Shown: positions 1 through 7,037 of the stretch, piece after piece
Layout: each line of letters begins with the position of its first letter
Numbering within the stretch: the stretch's first letter is position 1
Source of the DNA: Syntrophobacterales bacterium
GTDB lineage: Bacteria; Desulfobacterota; Syntrophia; Syntrophales; UBA5619
Assembly: GCA_019429105.1 (NCBI GenBank)
Contig: JAHYJE010000030.1
Location: 1 to 44,060 of the forward strand
Length of the DNA stretch: 44,060 nucleotides
Direction of reading: 5' to 3'
Program-made: the position numbers and the translations under genes
Notes under the pieces: generated by a model
Seen by the model: the letters and a program-made list of their open reading frames with translations, nothing else
Told to the model about the DNA's origin: nothing
Database searches by the model: none

Positions 1-503
1 TCTATGGCCTCTTCAATTCCATGAACCGCAAACGAATCCGTTCTGGCCATAATTACAAGATCGTCGTCTATCCTGGCATCAACGGCACCCCTGATCTTGA
101 CAATCATTTCATCGGCTGGAATGACCTGTTTCCCCTCCATGTGTCCGCACCGTTTTGGAAAGACCTGATCTTCTATGAAAAGTCCTGCCACACCAGCCCG
201 CTCAAACTCTCTGACGGTTCTCGCCACGTTGGTCACATTCCCATGCCCTGTGTCAGCATCGACAAAAAGCGGAATATCAACAGCTCCCACGATATAATGC
301 GCATGGTTTACCATCTCCGTCATAGTCAGCAGCGATACATCCGGTTTGGCAAGAAGTGAGCCAGAAGCAGGGTACCCACCAAGGGTTACGGCCTTAAAGC
401 CAGCCTGTTCAACAATTGTTGCGGAGAGAGAATCGTAGGCTCCAGGAAGTAACAGGATATCCTTGTCGAAGATCAGTTTTCTAAACAAAGTGGTCTTTTT
501 CAT
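1..503 (-). CDS. Isocitrate lyase/PEP mutase family protein (partial, C-terminus off window)
   Basis: The minus-strand frame starts at the ATG at 503-501 and stays open to the left edge, giving 167 residues. It shows the hallmarks of the PEP mutase/isocitrate lyase TIM-barrel superfamily: GAYDSLSA near residue 21, the Mg-binding DADTGHGN at 82-89, and EDQVFPKRCGHMEGK at 111-125 with the family cysteine at C119. The variant CGHMEGK resembles oxaloacetate decarboxylase, dimethylmalate lyase and carboxyPEP-mutase-like members more than true isocitrate lyase, so it probably cleaves or forms a C-C bond in a 2-oxo or 2-hydroxy dicarboxylate. The exact substrate cannot be read from this part. It lies 47 bases downstream of the XRE-cupin gene on the same strand, so the regulator probably controls it. 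Confidence 0.85.
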   Translation of the reverse strand, partial: MKKTTLFRKLIFDKDILLLPGAYDSLSATIVEQAGFKAVTLGGYPASGSLLAKPDVSLLTMTEMVNHAHYIVGAVDIPLFVDADTGHGNVTNVARTVREFERAGVAGLFIEDQVFPKRCGHMEGKQVIPADEMIVKIRGAVDARIDDDLVIMARTDSFAVHGIEEAI

Positions 504-550
504 CAATATACCTCAAAATGGGTTTATGGGGAGTTACACAACCGTGCACC

Positions 551-1138
551 CTATTTTATGGATGCGAATACTACCAGCAGTTTCCCCTTTTTATCTCCAA
601 CACTTCGGGAGTAATGGGGCTTATTGGAATTATAGCAATAGCAATCGCCTTCACTAACCTCATAAATTTTGCCATCGTAAAAGAATTCCTGACGTCCCTC
701 AAGGACATAGACAAGTTCCTGCCCTTCATGCGTCAAAGTCTCTGTTGGAAACTCAAACCCTGTGGTCACGATGAACCCGTCCATGAGTCTGTCCATCTTT
801 TTGTAATTCAGGGATTCGTATATATATCCAAATTTGCCAAAGAAACGGGGAACATTCTTTCTTTCGGAAGGCCTTACGAGGGAAAAATCATACTCCGCTT
901 GGCGAATTTCCCCACTCAGAAGATAAAATACATCAACATTCAGGACATAGGCTATTTTTGCCAGGGTACTGATTGGCGGTTCACGTTTCAGGGTTTCGAT
1001 CTGGCTAAGGTAACTTTTAGCAAACCCTGTTTTCTGAGCCAAATCATCAAGTGTCATTTTTTTATTATGTCTTATCAGTCTGATACGTCTTCCGATGACG
1101 TCGCATATTTCCTTTGCATTTTCTCCGGTGGTCTTCAT
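551..1138 (-). CDS. XRE-family transcriptional regulator with C-terminal cupin domain
   Basis: The 195-residue protein has an N-terminal helix-turn-helix of the Cro/CI type at about residues 16-70 (IRLIRHNKKMTLDDLAQKTG followed by a KSYLSQIE recognition helix). A small cupin domain spans about residues 115-193, with THEGQELVYVLEG and the second motif GDCYCYNSNKPH. This HTH-cupin layout is typical of regulators that sense a small metabolite in the cupin and control an adjacent catabolic gene; here the neighbour 47 bases downstream is the PEP-mutase family enzyme. No Shine-Dalgarno sequence precedes the ATG, and a strong sigma70-like promoter lies so close that the message should be nearly leaderless. 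The inducer is unknown. Confidence 0.9.
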   Translation of the reverse strand: MKTTGENAKEICDVIGRRIRLIRHNKKMTLDDLAQKTGFAKSYLSQIETLKREPPISTLAKIAYVLNVDVFYLLSGEIRQAEYDFSLVRPSERKNVPRFFGKFGYIYESLNYKKMDRLMDGFIVTTGFEFPTETLTHEGQELVYVLEGRQEFFYDGKIYEVSEGDCYCYNSNKPHYSRSVGDKKGKLLVVFASIK

Positions 1139-1147
1139 AGTGAATAA

Positions 1148-1176
1148 TAAATATGCTAAAAGCGAACAAATGTCAA
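1148..1176 (-). promoter_or_regulatory. Sigma70-type promoter for the XRE-cupin gene
   Basis: On the minus strand, TTGACA (1176-1171), a 17-base spacer and TATTTA (1153-1148) form a near-consensus promoter. The -10 box ends only 9 bases before the ATG at 1138, so transcription should start at or within a few bases of the start codon. Confidence 0.7.
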
Positions 1177-1604
1177 CAAAAAAATATGCGGCCTAAAAGG
1201 AGCCCTTGTTTTTTGCGTTACGCTTCGCTAATGCATCTTCCATCGCTGGTTACCGGCTTATCGCCGGTATGACGAAACGGCGCATTTTTCAATAAAGTTC
1301 TCGTACCGACGTGGTCCCATTGGAGCCGCTAAAAATATAAAGGAGAGAAGAATGCCGCTTCCATGCCTTGCCGATCAGCGCGCTTGCGCCGGACACATTT
1401 TCACCCCTGCTGGACAAACTCGCCCGGTTGATTAAATCATCCTTTACAAAAGGAGCGGGAATCCGGTAAAGGTGCACGACACGGGATTGTGCCGCCGCGT
1501 CGCGCCGGAAGATAGTGGACGCATATTGGGAAATATCGTTTCCCCCTGAACTTGCGCGCAGAGGCAGGGAGATTTATGATTTCGAGGAAAAGCAGAAGGG
1601 ACCT
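1177..1604. other. Gene-poor stretch, no convincing CDS
   Basis: About 430 bases hold no ORF with family resemblance. A 27-codon frame starts at 1352 after AGGAGAGAAGA, but it has no recognisable features. The frame of the next gene is open upstream of its chosen ATG, back to an ATG at 1515, without a better ribosome site. One REP-like hairpin lies at 1251-1269. Confidence 0.5.
1251..1269. repeat. REP-like hairpin
   Basis: TACCGGC and GCCGGTA form a perfect 7-base stem around the loop TTATC, followed by TGACGAAA. It resembles the extragenic CCGGC...GCCGG-ATGACG repeats common in deltaproteobacterial genomes. A related element with the same ATGACG tail lies at 19343-19370. Confidence 0.5.
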
Positions 1605-2051
1605 ATGTTCACCAGTATAAAGCAAAAGACGGGGATATTGCTTCTGGTCGCCTTGACCTGCTGCTCGGCATTCACTGCGCTCTGGCAAAATGCCCGCTCC
1701 TATGGGGACGCGCCGGCAACTGATCCGGTTACCGTCCACGAAGGCAGAATCCTTTCGCTGAAAGAATTCCTGCCTGCTTCCGGCTCGGTCGGTTACATCA
1801 CAGCCGTTGAAAACGACCGGATATTTGCCGCCGAAAGGACCTTTTCCAATGTCGAGTTTCTCGGCCAGTATGTCCTGACGCAGTACACGCTCGCCCCGAT
1901 TGTTGTCCGCAACAGCCCCGCTTACCCGCTTGTTGTCGGCAACTTCATTACAGGAAAGCCGGATCAGGAATTTCTGGATAAAAACCACCTGCTTTTGGTT
2001 CGCAACCTCGGCGACGGCCTGATCCTCTACCGGAAGGGGGAAAAACTGTGA
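1605..2051 (+). CDS. Membrane-anchored protein of unknown function, coupled to GT39-like gene
   Basis: The start at ATG 1605 is preferred over the upstream in-frame ATG at 1515 because AGAAGG lies at a good distance before it. The 148-residue product begins with a hydrophobic segment (about residues 9-26, GILLLVALTCCSAFTALW), so it is exported or anchored by one N-terminal helix. The rest is a small domain with no motif I can assign. Its TGA stop (2049-2051) overlaps the GTG start of the membrane glycosyltransferase at 2048, which implies translational coupling and a joint role, perhaps in transferring sugar to a lipid or protein on the periplasmic side. Function not recognised. Confidence 0.65.
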   Translation: MFTSIKQKTGILLLVALTCCSAFTALWQNARSYGDAPATDPVTVHEGRILSLKEFLPASGSVGYITAVENDRIFAAERTFSNVEFLGQYVLTQYTLAPIVVRNSPAYPLVVGNFITGKPDQEFLDKNHLLLVRNLGDGLILYRKGEKL

Positions 2052-3589
2052 CCCTCCTCCTTTTTTTCGCCTCGCTTTTCCTGTCTGCAACAACCGGTTT
2101 TTTTTTGGTTCGCATCCTTCTTCCCAAGCCGGACGGGGGAAATGCCTCCTTCCCCTTACAGTTTTTTCTGGGAACGGGAATTGGCGTCGGCATCAGCTCC
2201 TGCATCTATTTTCTCTGCATGATAACGGGCATAATTGGCCTCGCACCACTGCTCGACATCCTCCTGTGCCTGCTGCTTATCTCTTTCTCGTTGCAGAAGA
2301 CAGCCAAGCCCCCGCGCGGCGAGAATCTTGAAAAAATGCCCTGCAGTGTCCCTCCCGCGAAAACGAGACTGGAAAAGCTGTTGATTGCCGTTTTTTCCCT
2401 TCAGGCGTTGGCCTCTGGCGGGGCATTTTTCTTTGCCTTTTTGAAAGAGCCCCACGGTCGCTGGGATGCCTGACTGATCTGGAACATGCACGCCCGCTTT
2501 CTTGCCCGGAGCGGCGATGCCTGGCGCGAGGTATTTTCGCTCCCGATGGACTGGAGCCACTGGGATTACCCGCTGCTGCTTCCGCTTTCGCTCGTCCGGA
2601 GCTGGCGCTACACCGGCCTCGAATCAATCTATGTCCCCGCGGCCTTTGCGTTTATCTTCTTTTTGCTGACGGCGGGGCTGCTTCTTGCCGCGGTAAGTTT
2701 TCTCAAAAACCTCTCCGGGGGACTCCTGGCGGGAATGATCCTGATCGCCACCCCCTTTTTCATCCTGATGGGAATCTCCCAGTTCGCCGACGTTCCCTTT
2801 TCGTTTTTTGTTCTGGCGACGATCGTTCTACTATTTTTCCAGGAACGCTTTGCGGAGAAGGGATTTGGCCCGCTGCTCCTCGCGGGGCTCGCCGCAGGCT
2901 TGTCCGCCTGGACAAAAAACGAGGGGATTATGTTTTTCCTGGTTGTCTTGTTTGTCCTTTTGACGGCAACCGCCTTTAAGGGGGGCTGGAAAGGGGCCGC
3001 GACGAGCTGCGGCTGGTTTCTGGCCGGGGCGCTGCCGGTTCTGCTTTTCGTGATCTACTTCAAAATGCAGCTCGCGCCGGCTAACGACCTGACAACGGGA
3101 CTCGCCGCCGGGGAAACGATATGGTCAAAACTTACCGACGGGGGTCGCTATGGAGCAATCGCCCGGGACTTTTTCATCACGGGGATCAACTTCACCAAGG
3201 GGCCGGTCGATCTGCGTGTCGGCATGAAACTTGCCCCCGGCGCTGTCAGCATCCTGCTGCCGGCCGCCTGGCTCTGGTTTGCGGGCATCAATCACGACCA
3301 ACGGAACCAAAGCGGCGTCATCTGCACCTCTGCCATTTTGATCCTGATGCTGAGCGGATACTTTACCGTTTACCTGCTCACCCCGCTCCCCCTGGAATAC
3401 CATATCGCGACGTCGCTCAATCGCCTGTATATCCAGTTATGGCCCTCCATTATCTTTCTGTTCTTTATGATCGCCAACCCGCCGGACGGCAATTGGGGAG
3501 GCTTGAGCAAAAAAACTGCGGCGTCAGTCAGAGCGCCGGCAAGGAAAAATTTGTCGTCAAAACGCAAGCAGGGGCGCATAAAGGGCTGA
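2048..3589 (+). pseudogene. Membrane glycosyltransferase (ArnT/PMT-like, GT39/83 type), interrupted by in-frame TGA
   Basis: Two open segments (2048-2473 and 2486-3589) share one frame and are separated by a single TGA at 2471-2473. Joined, they make a 513-position polytopic membrane protein rich in Phe and Leu helices, of the size of dolichyl-phosphate-mannose/ArnT-type glycosyltransferases. The break falls in GRWDA-stop-LIWNMHARFLAR, where relatives usually read WDAW..W..HARFL, so the codon was most likely TGG (Trp). The start is the GTG overlapping the previous stop. The C-terminus is basic (ARKNLSSKRKQGRIKG). Possible explanations are a recent nonsense mutation, a sequencing error, or read-through. 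TGG encodes Trp and TGA ends genes elsewhere in the window, so a changed genetic code is ruled out. Confidence 0.75.
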
Positions 3590-3630
3590 ACATGCGGCAT
3601 CGCCCCTCCCCCAACTGATTAAGACTGAAG

Positions 3631-3650
3631 GGACGCGCTCCGTCGCGTCC
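3631..3650. repeat. GGACGCG hairpin
   Basis: GGACGCG and CGCGTCC pair around the loop CTCCGT. There is no T-tract, so it is not a clear terminator. A similar GGACGCGC hairpin lies between gspN and gspC at 32685-32706, which suggests a dispersed repeat. Confidence 0.4.
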
Positions 3651-3683
3651 GGGACGGCCTTTATGAACGTTAACCTTGATGAA

Positions 3684-3824
3684 CTCGTAAAAAGTCAATT
3701 TTCCCCTCCCCTGGCGGGAGGGGATGAAGGGGAGGGGAAAAGAACAGACGGCAATACAGTAGCTTATCACCCCCACCCTAACCCTCCCCCATCAAGAGGG
3801 AGGGAAGTTGGGACTTTTTACGAG
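3684..3824. repeat. MITE-like element with 13-base terminal inverted repeats
   Basis: CTCGTAAAAAGTC at 3684-3696 and its exact reverse complement GACTTTTTACGAG at 3812-3824 bound a 141-base segment with no gene. Inside are nested inverted repeats: a TTTTCCCCTCCCC arm with its GGGGAGGGGAAAA mate, and a second CCCTCCCCC...GAGGGAGGG pair. The structure resembles a non-autonomous miniature element that folds into one long hairpin. It separates the broken membrane glycosyltransferase from the GT2 gene. Just downstream, TTAAACTTCGTTTT occurs twice in tandem. Confidence 0.6.
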
Positions 3825-3875
3825 GCCGTTAAACTTCGTTTTGTGAACATTAAACTTCGTTTTCAGGTGAGGTAA

Positions 3876-4571
3876 ATGGAAAAGATACTCTCTGTCATTA
3901 TCCCCGTTTACAATGAAAAAACGACGATCCTTCCCGTTATTGGACAGGTCCTGAACCTCGATTTTGTAATGGAGGTAATCGTCGTTGACGACGGCTCGAC
4001 GGATGGAACCGCCGAATTGCTCAGACAGACAGCCTTCGACAGTCGCGTCAAAACCGTTTTTCACGGCCGCAATATGGGTAAAGGGGCGGCATTGCGCACC
4101 GGATTTGGCCATGTCACGGGTAAAATCGCGACGATCCAGGACGCCGATCTGGAGTATGACCCCCAGGAGTTTGTCGAAATGATCAAACCGATCAATGCCG
4201 GTGTCGCCGATGTCGTTTACGGCTCCCGCCTTTCCGGGGGAAAACCGCAGCGCGTCCACCTCTTCTGGCACAAACTGGGGAACGGCTTGCTCACCCTTTT
4301 GACCGATGTCCTCTACAACACCACGCTCACCGACATGGAGACCTGCTACAAGATGTTCCGCCGGGAAGTTATTGAAACAATAAAGATAAAATCGAACGGT
4401 TTCTCCGTCGAGCCGGAACTGACGGCAAAGATCTGCAAAAACAAACGCTGGCGGGTTTATGAAATTCCCATCTCCTACTACGGCCGCAGCTATGCGGAAG
4501 GGAAAAAAATCACCTGGAGGCATGGCATCTCCGCGCTGTTTACACTCTTGAAGTACCGTTTTATGGATTAA
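3876..4571 (+). CDS. Glycosyltransferase family 2, polyprenyl-phosphate sugar transferase type
   Basis: The 231-residue protein is a cytosolic GT-A fold enzyme with IIPVYNE near residue 8, VVDDGSTDGT at 37-45, NMGKGAALRTG at about 66-76 and the DXD-like metal and nucleotide site QDADLEYDP at 88-96. This set and length match DPM1-like polyprenyl-phosphate mannosyl- or glucosyltransferases without C-terminal membrane helices. Such enzymes make the lipid-linked sugar donor for membrane GT39/GT83 transferases, and a broken gene of that kind lies just upstream, so the two probably formed one pathway. GAGG lies 7 bases before the ATG. A clear terminator follows at 4792. Confidence 0.88.
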   Translation: MEKILSVIIPVYNEKTTILPVIGQVLNLDFVMEVIVVDDGSTDGTAELLRQTAFDSRVKTVFHGRNMGKGAALRTGFGHVTGKIATIQDADLEYDPQEFVEMIKPINAGVADVVYGSRLSGGKPQRVHLFWHKLGNGLLTLLTDVLYNTTLTDMETCYKMFRREVIETIKIKSNGFSVEPELTAKICKNKRWRVYEIPISYYGRSYAEGKKITWRHGISALFTLLKYRFMD

Positions 4572-4638
4572 CCAAATTTCCGGTTGACAGCCAGTCGCTT
4601 TTGTTCTAAGGTCGGCCAACTTTTTCCAGGGGAACAAG

Positions 4639-4761
4639 ATGAAAACGCACACAAAGATGACAGGGGAATGCAGGAAGCAAAGCGGACCTGGTACGGGTCT
4701 CCTGCTTGGCCTCGTCCTTCTCGGGCTGGGTCGCGCCCAGCACCCGTCGCTTTCAGGATAG
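4639..4761 (+). CDS. Possible small membrane protein (40 aa)
   Basis: A short frame begins with ATG 4639 after AGGGGAACAAG, a good ribosome site. It encodes 40 residues: a basic N-terminus (MKTHTKMTGECRKQ) followed by a Gly/Leu-rich hydrophobic stretch (GTGLLLGLVLLGLG, about residues 18-31) long enough to be a weak membrane helix. It lies between the GT2 gene and the terminator. No family is recognised. It could be real or chance; the start signal and hydrophobic core favour translation, but conservation is unknown. Confidence 0.35.
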   Translation: MKTHTKMTGECRKQSGPGTGLLLGLVLLGLGRAQHPSLSG

Positions 4762-4791
4762 AGTACTGCCCCCCACAAGTTAACGTATCCT

Positions 4792-4829
4792 AAGGCCATG
4801 GGTTTGCAATCCATGGCCTTTTTGTTTTT
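4792..4829 (+). terminator. Rho-independent terminator after the GT2 gene
   Basis: AAGGCCATGG and CCATGGCCTT form a perfect 10-base stem around GTTTGCAAT, followed on the plus strand by a T-rich run (TTTGTTTTT). It should end the glycosyltransferase transcript and insulate the por operon downstream. Confidence 0.85.
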
Positions 4830-4851
4830 GGAGAATATGCCGTCAATATTT

Positions 4852-4878
4852 CCCTTCTCCCCCGGGGGAGGGAAAGGG
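4852..4878. repeat. C-rich/G-rich hairpin in the por leader
   Basis: CTCCCCC and GGGGGAG are adjacent and self-complementary, extended by CCCTT and AAGGG across a three-base bulge. The same CCCTCCCCC/GGGGGAGGG signature recurs at 38775-38795 and inside the element at 3684-3824, so it is likely a dispersed extragenic repeat rather than an operon-specific site. Confidence 0.4.
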
Positions 4879-4927
4879 CAGAGGAAGAGCAGGACAACAA
4901 AGATGAATTATTCTAAGGGAGAACAAT

Positions 4928-5506
4928 ATGTATGAAGTTATCTGGCATGGCCGCGGCGGTCAGGGGGTAGTCATCGCCGCGCAGATACTGGCCGAATCTG
5001 CCTATCTGCACGGGTTCAAAGGCGTCACCTCCGCCCCCACCTTCGGCCCCGAAAGGCGCGGGGCGCCGCTTACGGCCTCAACCCGCATTTCCGATACCCC
5101 GATCCGAACATTTTCGCAGATAGGGATGGCGGACATCGCCGTCGTTCTCGACCCGTCGCTGTTTGACGTGGTTGACATCACGGGCTCGCTGAAGCCGGGG
5201 GGTTTGCTGATTGTCAACACCGCCAAGAGCGCGGAGGAAATCGGCAGGGACGGCAACACGGCCACGCTGGATGCGGCGGAGATTGCCATCCGGTTTCATC
5301 TCTTCAAGGAGGGGGCGCCGATCGTCAACACCCCGATGCTCGGCGTCTTTGCCAAGGCGTCGGGGCTGGTGTCGCTTGCCGCTATGGAAAAGGGGCTCAA
5401 ATGGAAACTGTCCGGAACGGCGGCGACCACAAACATTGCCGCGCTGAGGGCGGCATTCGAAGAGACAATAAATAGGGGCAGCGCCCCTATTTCGCGACCG
5501 AAATAA
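4928..5506 (+). CDS. porG: 2-oxoacid:ferredoxin oxidoreductase, gamma subunit
   Basis: First gene of a four-gene operon. The 192-residue protein shows the gamma-domain pattern of pyruvate/2-ketoisovalerate ferredoxin oxidoreductases: WHGRGGQGVVIAAQILAESA at the N-terminus, SAPTFGPERRGAP and later NTPMLGVFAK. This subunit packs against the alpha chain and takes part in the CoA-dependent oxidative decarboxylation of 2-oxoacids with reduction of ferredoxin. AGGGAG precedes the ATG. The last residues (about NRGSAPISRPK) are encoded by a palindromic repeat starting at 5470 and match no family feature, so the original stop was probably lost or replaced when the repeat arrived. The substrate (pyruvate or a branched 2-oxoacid) is not settled by sequence. 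Confidence 0.9.
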   Translation: MYEVIWHGRGGQGVVIAAQILAESAYLHGFKGVTSAPTFGPERRGAPLTASTRISDTPIRTFSQIGMADIAVVLDPSLFDVVDITGSLKPGGLLIVNTAKSAEEIGRDGNTATLDAAEIAIRFHLFKEGAPIVNTPMLGVFAKASGLVSLAAMEKGLKWKLSGTAATTNIAALRAAFEETINRGSAPISRPK

Positions 5507-5524
5507 GGTTTCTGTCCCTATTTT
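5470..5524. repeat. Palindromic repeat, AAATAGGG family, overlapping the porG 3' end
   Basis: AAATAGGGGC (5470-5479) and GCCCCTATTT (5483-5492) form a hairpin. A further CCCTATTTT at 5516-5524 preceded by TTTCTGT matches the copy at 21794-21818. The element contains the porG stop codon TAA and the gap to porD. Confidence 0.6.
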
Positions 5525-5538
5525 AAGAAAGGTAAGCT

Positions 5539-5835
5539 ATGGAAATAAAAGACGACAATATCTCGGCCATGTGCCGGCCGGCCATCGGCGAAGCCGGACG
5601 AACCGGCGACTGGCGCGACTCAACCCCGGTTATCGACCCGGCCAAGTGCATCGCCTCGCTGAAGAATCGCCCCGCCTGTTATCTTTGCTGGCTGTACTGC
5701 CCGGAAGGGGTGGTCATCACCGGCAACCCCATCCGGATCGATCTCGATTACTGCAAGGGGTGCGGGATTTGCGCCGAGGAGTGCCCCGCCCGGGCGATTG
5801 CGATGGTCATGCACGAGGAGGCGAAAAATGAGTGA
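5539..5835 (+). CDS. porD: 2-oxoacid:ferredoxin oxidoreductase, delta (2x[4Fe-4S] ferredoxin) subunit
   Basis: The 98-residue protein carries two cysteine clusters. The second is canonical, C72-x2-C75-x2-C78-x3-C82 followed by Pro (YCKGCGICAEECP). The first reads C37-x9-C47-x2-C50-x3-C54, ending in CWLYCPEG as in other PorD chains, but with seven extra residues between the first two cysteines where C-x2-C is usual. It should pass electrons from the alpha/beta active site to ferredoxin. The 3' end overlaps porA by 8 bases (ATGAGTGA), which indicates coupled translation. Confidence 0.9.
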   Translation: MEIKDDNISAMCRPAIGEAGRTGDWRDSTPVIDPAKCIASLKNRPACYLCWLYCPEGVVITGNPIRIDLDYCKGCGICAEECPARAIAMVMHEEAKNE

Positions 5836-7033
5836 AGTCAAAATTCTAACCGGAAATCAGGCGGCGGCGGCCGCCGTCAAGCTCTGTAAGGTGCAGGTAA
5901 TCTCGGCCTATCCGATCACCCCTTCCACCTCGCTTACCGAAACGCTTGCCGAATGGATCGAGCGGGGAGAACTGAAGGCCGAGTATGTCCGGGTGGAAAG
6001 CGAACATTCCGTCATGACCGTCTGCGTTGCCGCCGCCACCGTCGGCGCCCGCGTCTTCACCTCGACCTCTTCGCACGGCCTCCTCTACATGCACGAACAA
6101 CTCCACTGGGCCGCCGGCTCCCGCCTGCCCATCGTCACCTGCGTCGTCAACCGCGGCGTCGGCGCCCCCTGGTCGATCTTCAACGACCAGCAGGACTCGA
6201 TCGCCCAGCGGGACACCGGCTGGATTCAGCTCTACTGCCGGGACAATCAGGAGATCATCGACACCGTCATCCAGGCCTACCGGATCGCCGAGCAGGCCTA
6301 CTGCCCGGTTATGGTCTGTTACGACGGCTTCGTCCTTTCCCACACGATGATGCCTGTGGAAATCCCCGACGCCGAAAAGGTGAATGCATTTCTGCCCCCC
6401 TACAAACCCCATACGTTTCTCTCCCCGGAAGAGCCCCGGAATATCAATCCCGTCATCTTCCCCAGCCAGAGAAGAGACGACCTGGGCATCCTCCGGGATG
6501 GCTACATGGAGTTTCGCTGGAAACTCCAGAACGCGCTGGAGGGGGCAAGGGAGATAATCGTTGCGGCCAATCGCGAATACGCGGAGAGCTTCGGTCGCGA
6601 CCACGGCGGGATGCTCTGGAGTTACAAAACAGACGATGCCGAGGTCTGTATCGTCGGCATGGGTTCGCTCGCGTCCGAGGCGACCGCTGCGGCAGACCTC
6701 CTCCGGGAGGGGGGAATCCGCGCCGGCGTGGTCGGCATCAGGGCTTACCGGCCGTTTCCCCGCCAGGAGGTGCGCGAAGTTCTCAAAAAGGCGCCCGCCA
6801 TTGTCATCTTTGAGAAGAACGTCAGCTACGGATACGAAGGCGCCCTTTCAGCCGATCTCAAGGCGGCCCTTTACGGCACGGGGATAGACGCGCCCGTGCA
6901 TAACTACATTGCCGGCCTGGGCGGCCGCGATGTGAAAGCCGCTGAACTTGCCGAAGCCGTCCGGGCTTCGCTTGCCGATATCGCAAGCGGAACGCGGGAA
7001 CGGCAGACCTGGCTTAACTGTGTAACGGAGTAA
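5828..7033 (+). CDS. porA: 2-oxoacid:ferredoxin oxidoreductase, alpha subunit
   Basis: The start at ATG 5828 overlaps the porD stop; the longer frame from 5798 would run further into porD and lacks family sequence. The 401-residue protein begins LTGNQAAAAAVKLCKVQVISAYPITPST, the typical alpha-chain N-terminus, followed by RVESEHSVM, STSSHGLLYMHE and the NRGVGAPWSIFNDQQD region. The C-terminal third (CIVGMGSLASEATAAADLLR, then RPFPRQEV) is the transketolase C-like domain. Together with the beta chain it forms the thiamine-diphosphate active site that converts a 2-oxoacid and CoA to acyl-CoA and CO2. In a syntroph-like anaerobe the enzyme could also run in the reductive, CO2-fixing direction. 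Confidence 0.93.
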   Translation: MSEVKILTGNQAAAAAVKLCKVQVISAYPITPSTSLTETLAEWIERGELKAEYVRVESEHSVMTVCVAAATVGARVFTSTSSHGLLYMHEQLHWAAGSRLPIVTCVVNRGVGAPWSIFNDQQDSIAQRDTGWIQLYCRDNQEIIDTVIQAYRIAEQAYCPVMVCYDGFVLSHTMMPVEIPDAEKVNAFLPPYKPHTFLSPEEPRNINPVIFPSQRRDDLGILRDGYMEFRWKLQNALEGAREIIVAANREYAESFGRDHGGMLWSYKTDDAEVCIVGMGSLASEATAAADLLREGGIRAGVVGIRAYRPFPRQEVREVLKKAPAIVIFEKNVSYGYEGALSADLKAALYGTGIDAPVHNYIAGLGGRDVKAAELAEAVRASLADIASGTRERQTWLNCVTE

Positions 7034-7037
7034 AAAA

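Noticed and set aside
21-359. Plus-strand frame of 112 codons at the left edge
   Set aside because: It is antisense to the PEP-mutase family gene, whose motifs are clear on the minus strand.
1437-2560. Long minus-strand frames opposite the membrane protein and glycosyltransferase genes
   Set aside because: They are low-complexity Arg/Pro/Gly-rich readings without motifs, and the plus strand carries a coherent membrane-protein pair.
3697-3810. Possible CRISPR-like array of C-rich repeats
   Set aside because: The repeats are nested palindromes of uneven length with no regular spacers, better explained by a MITE-like element.
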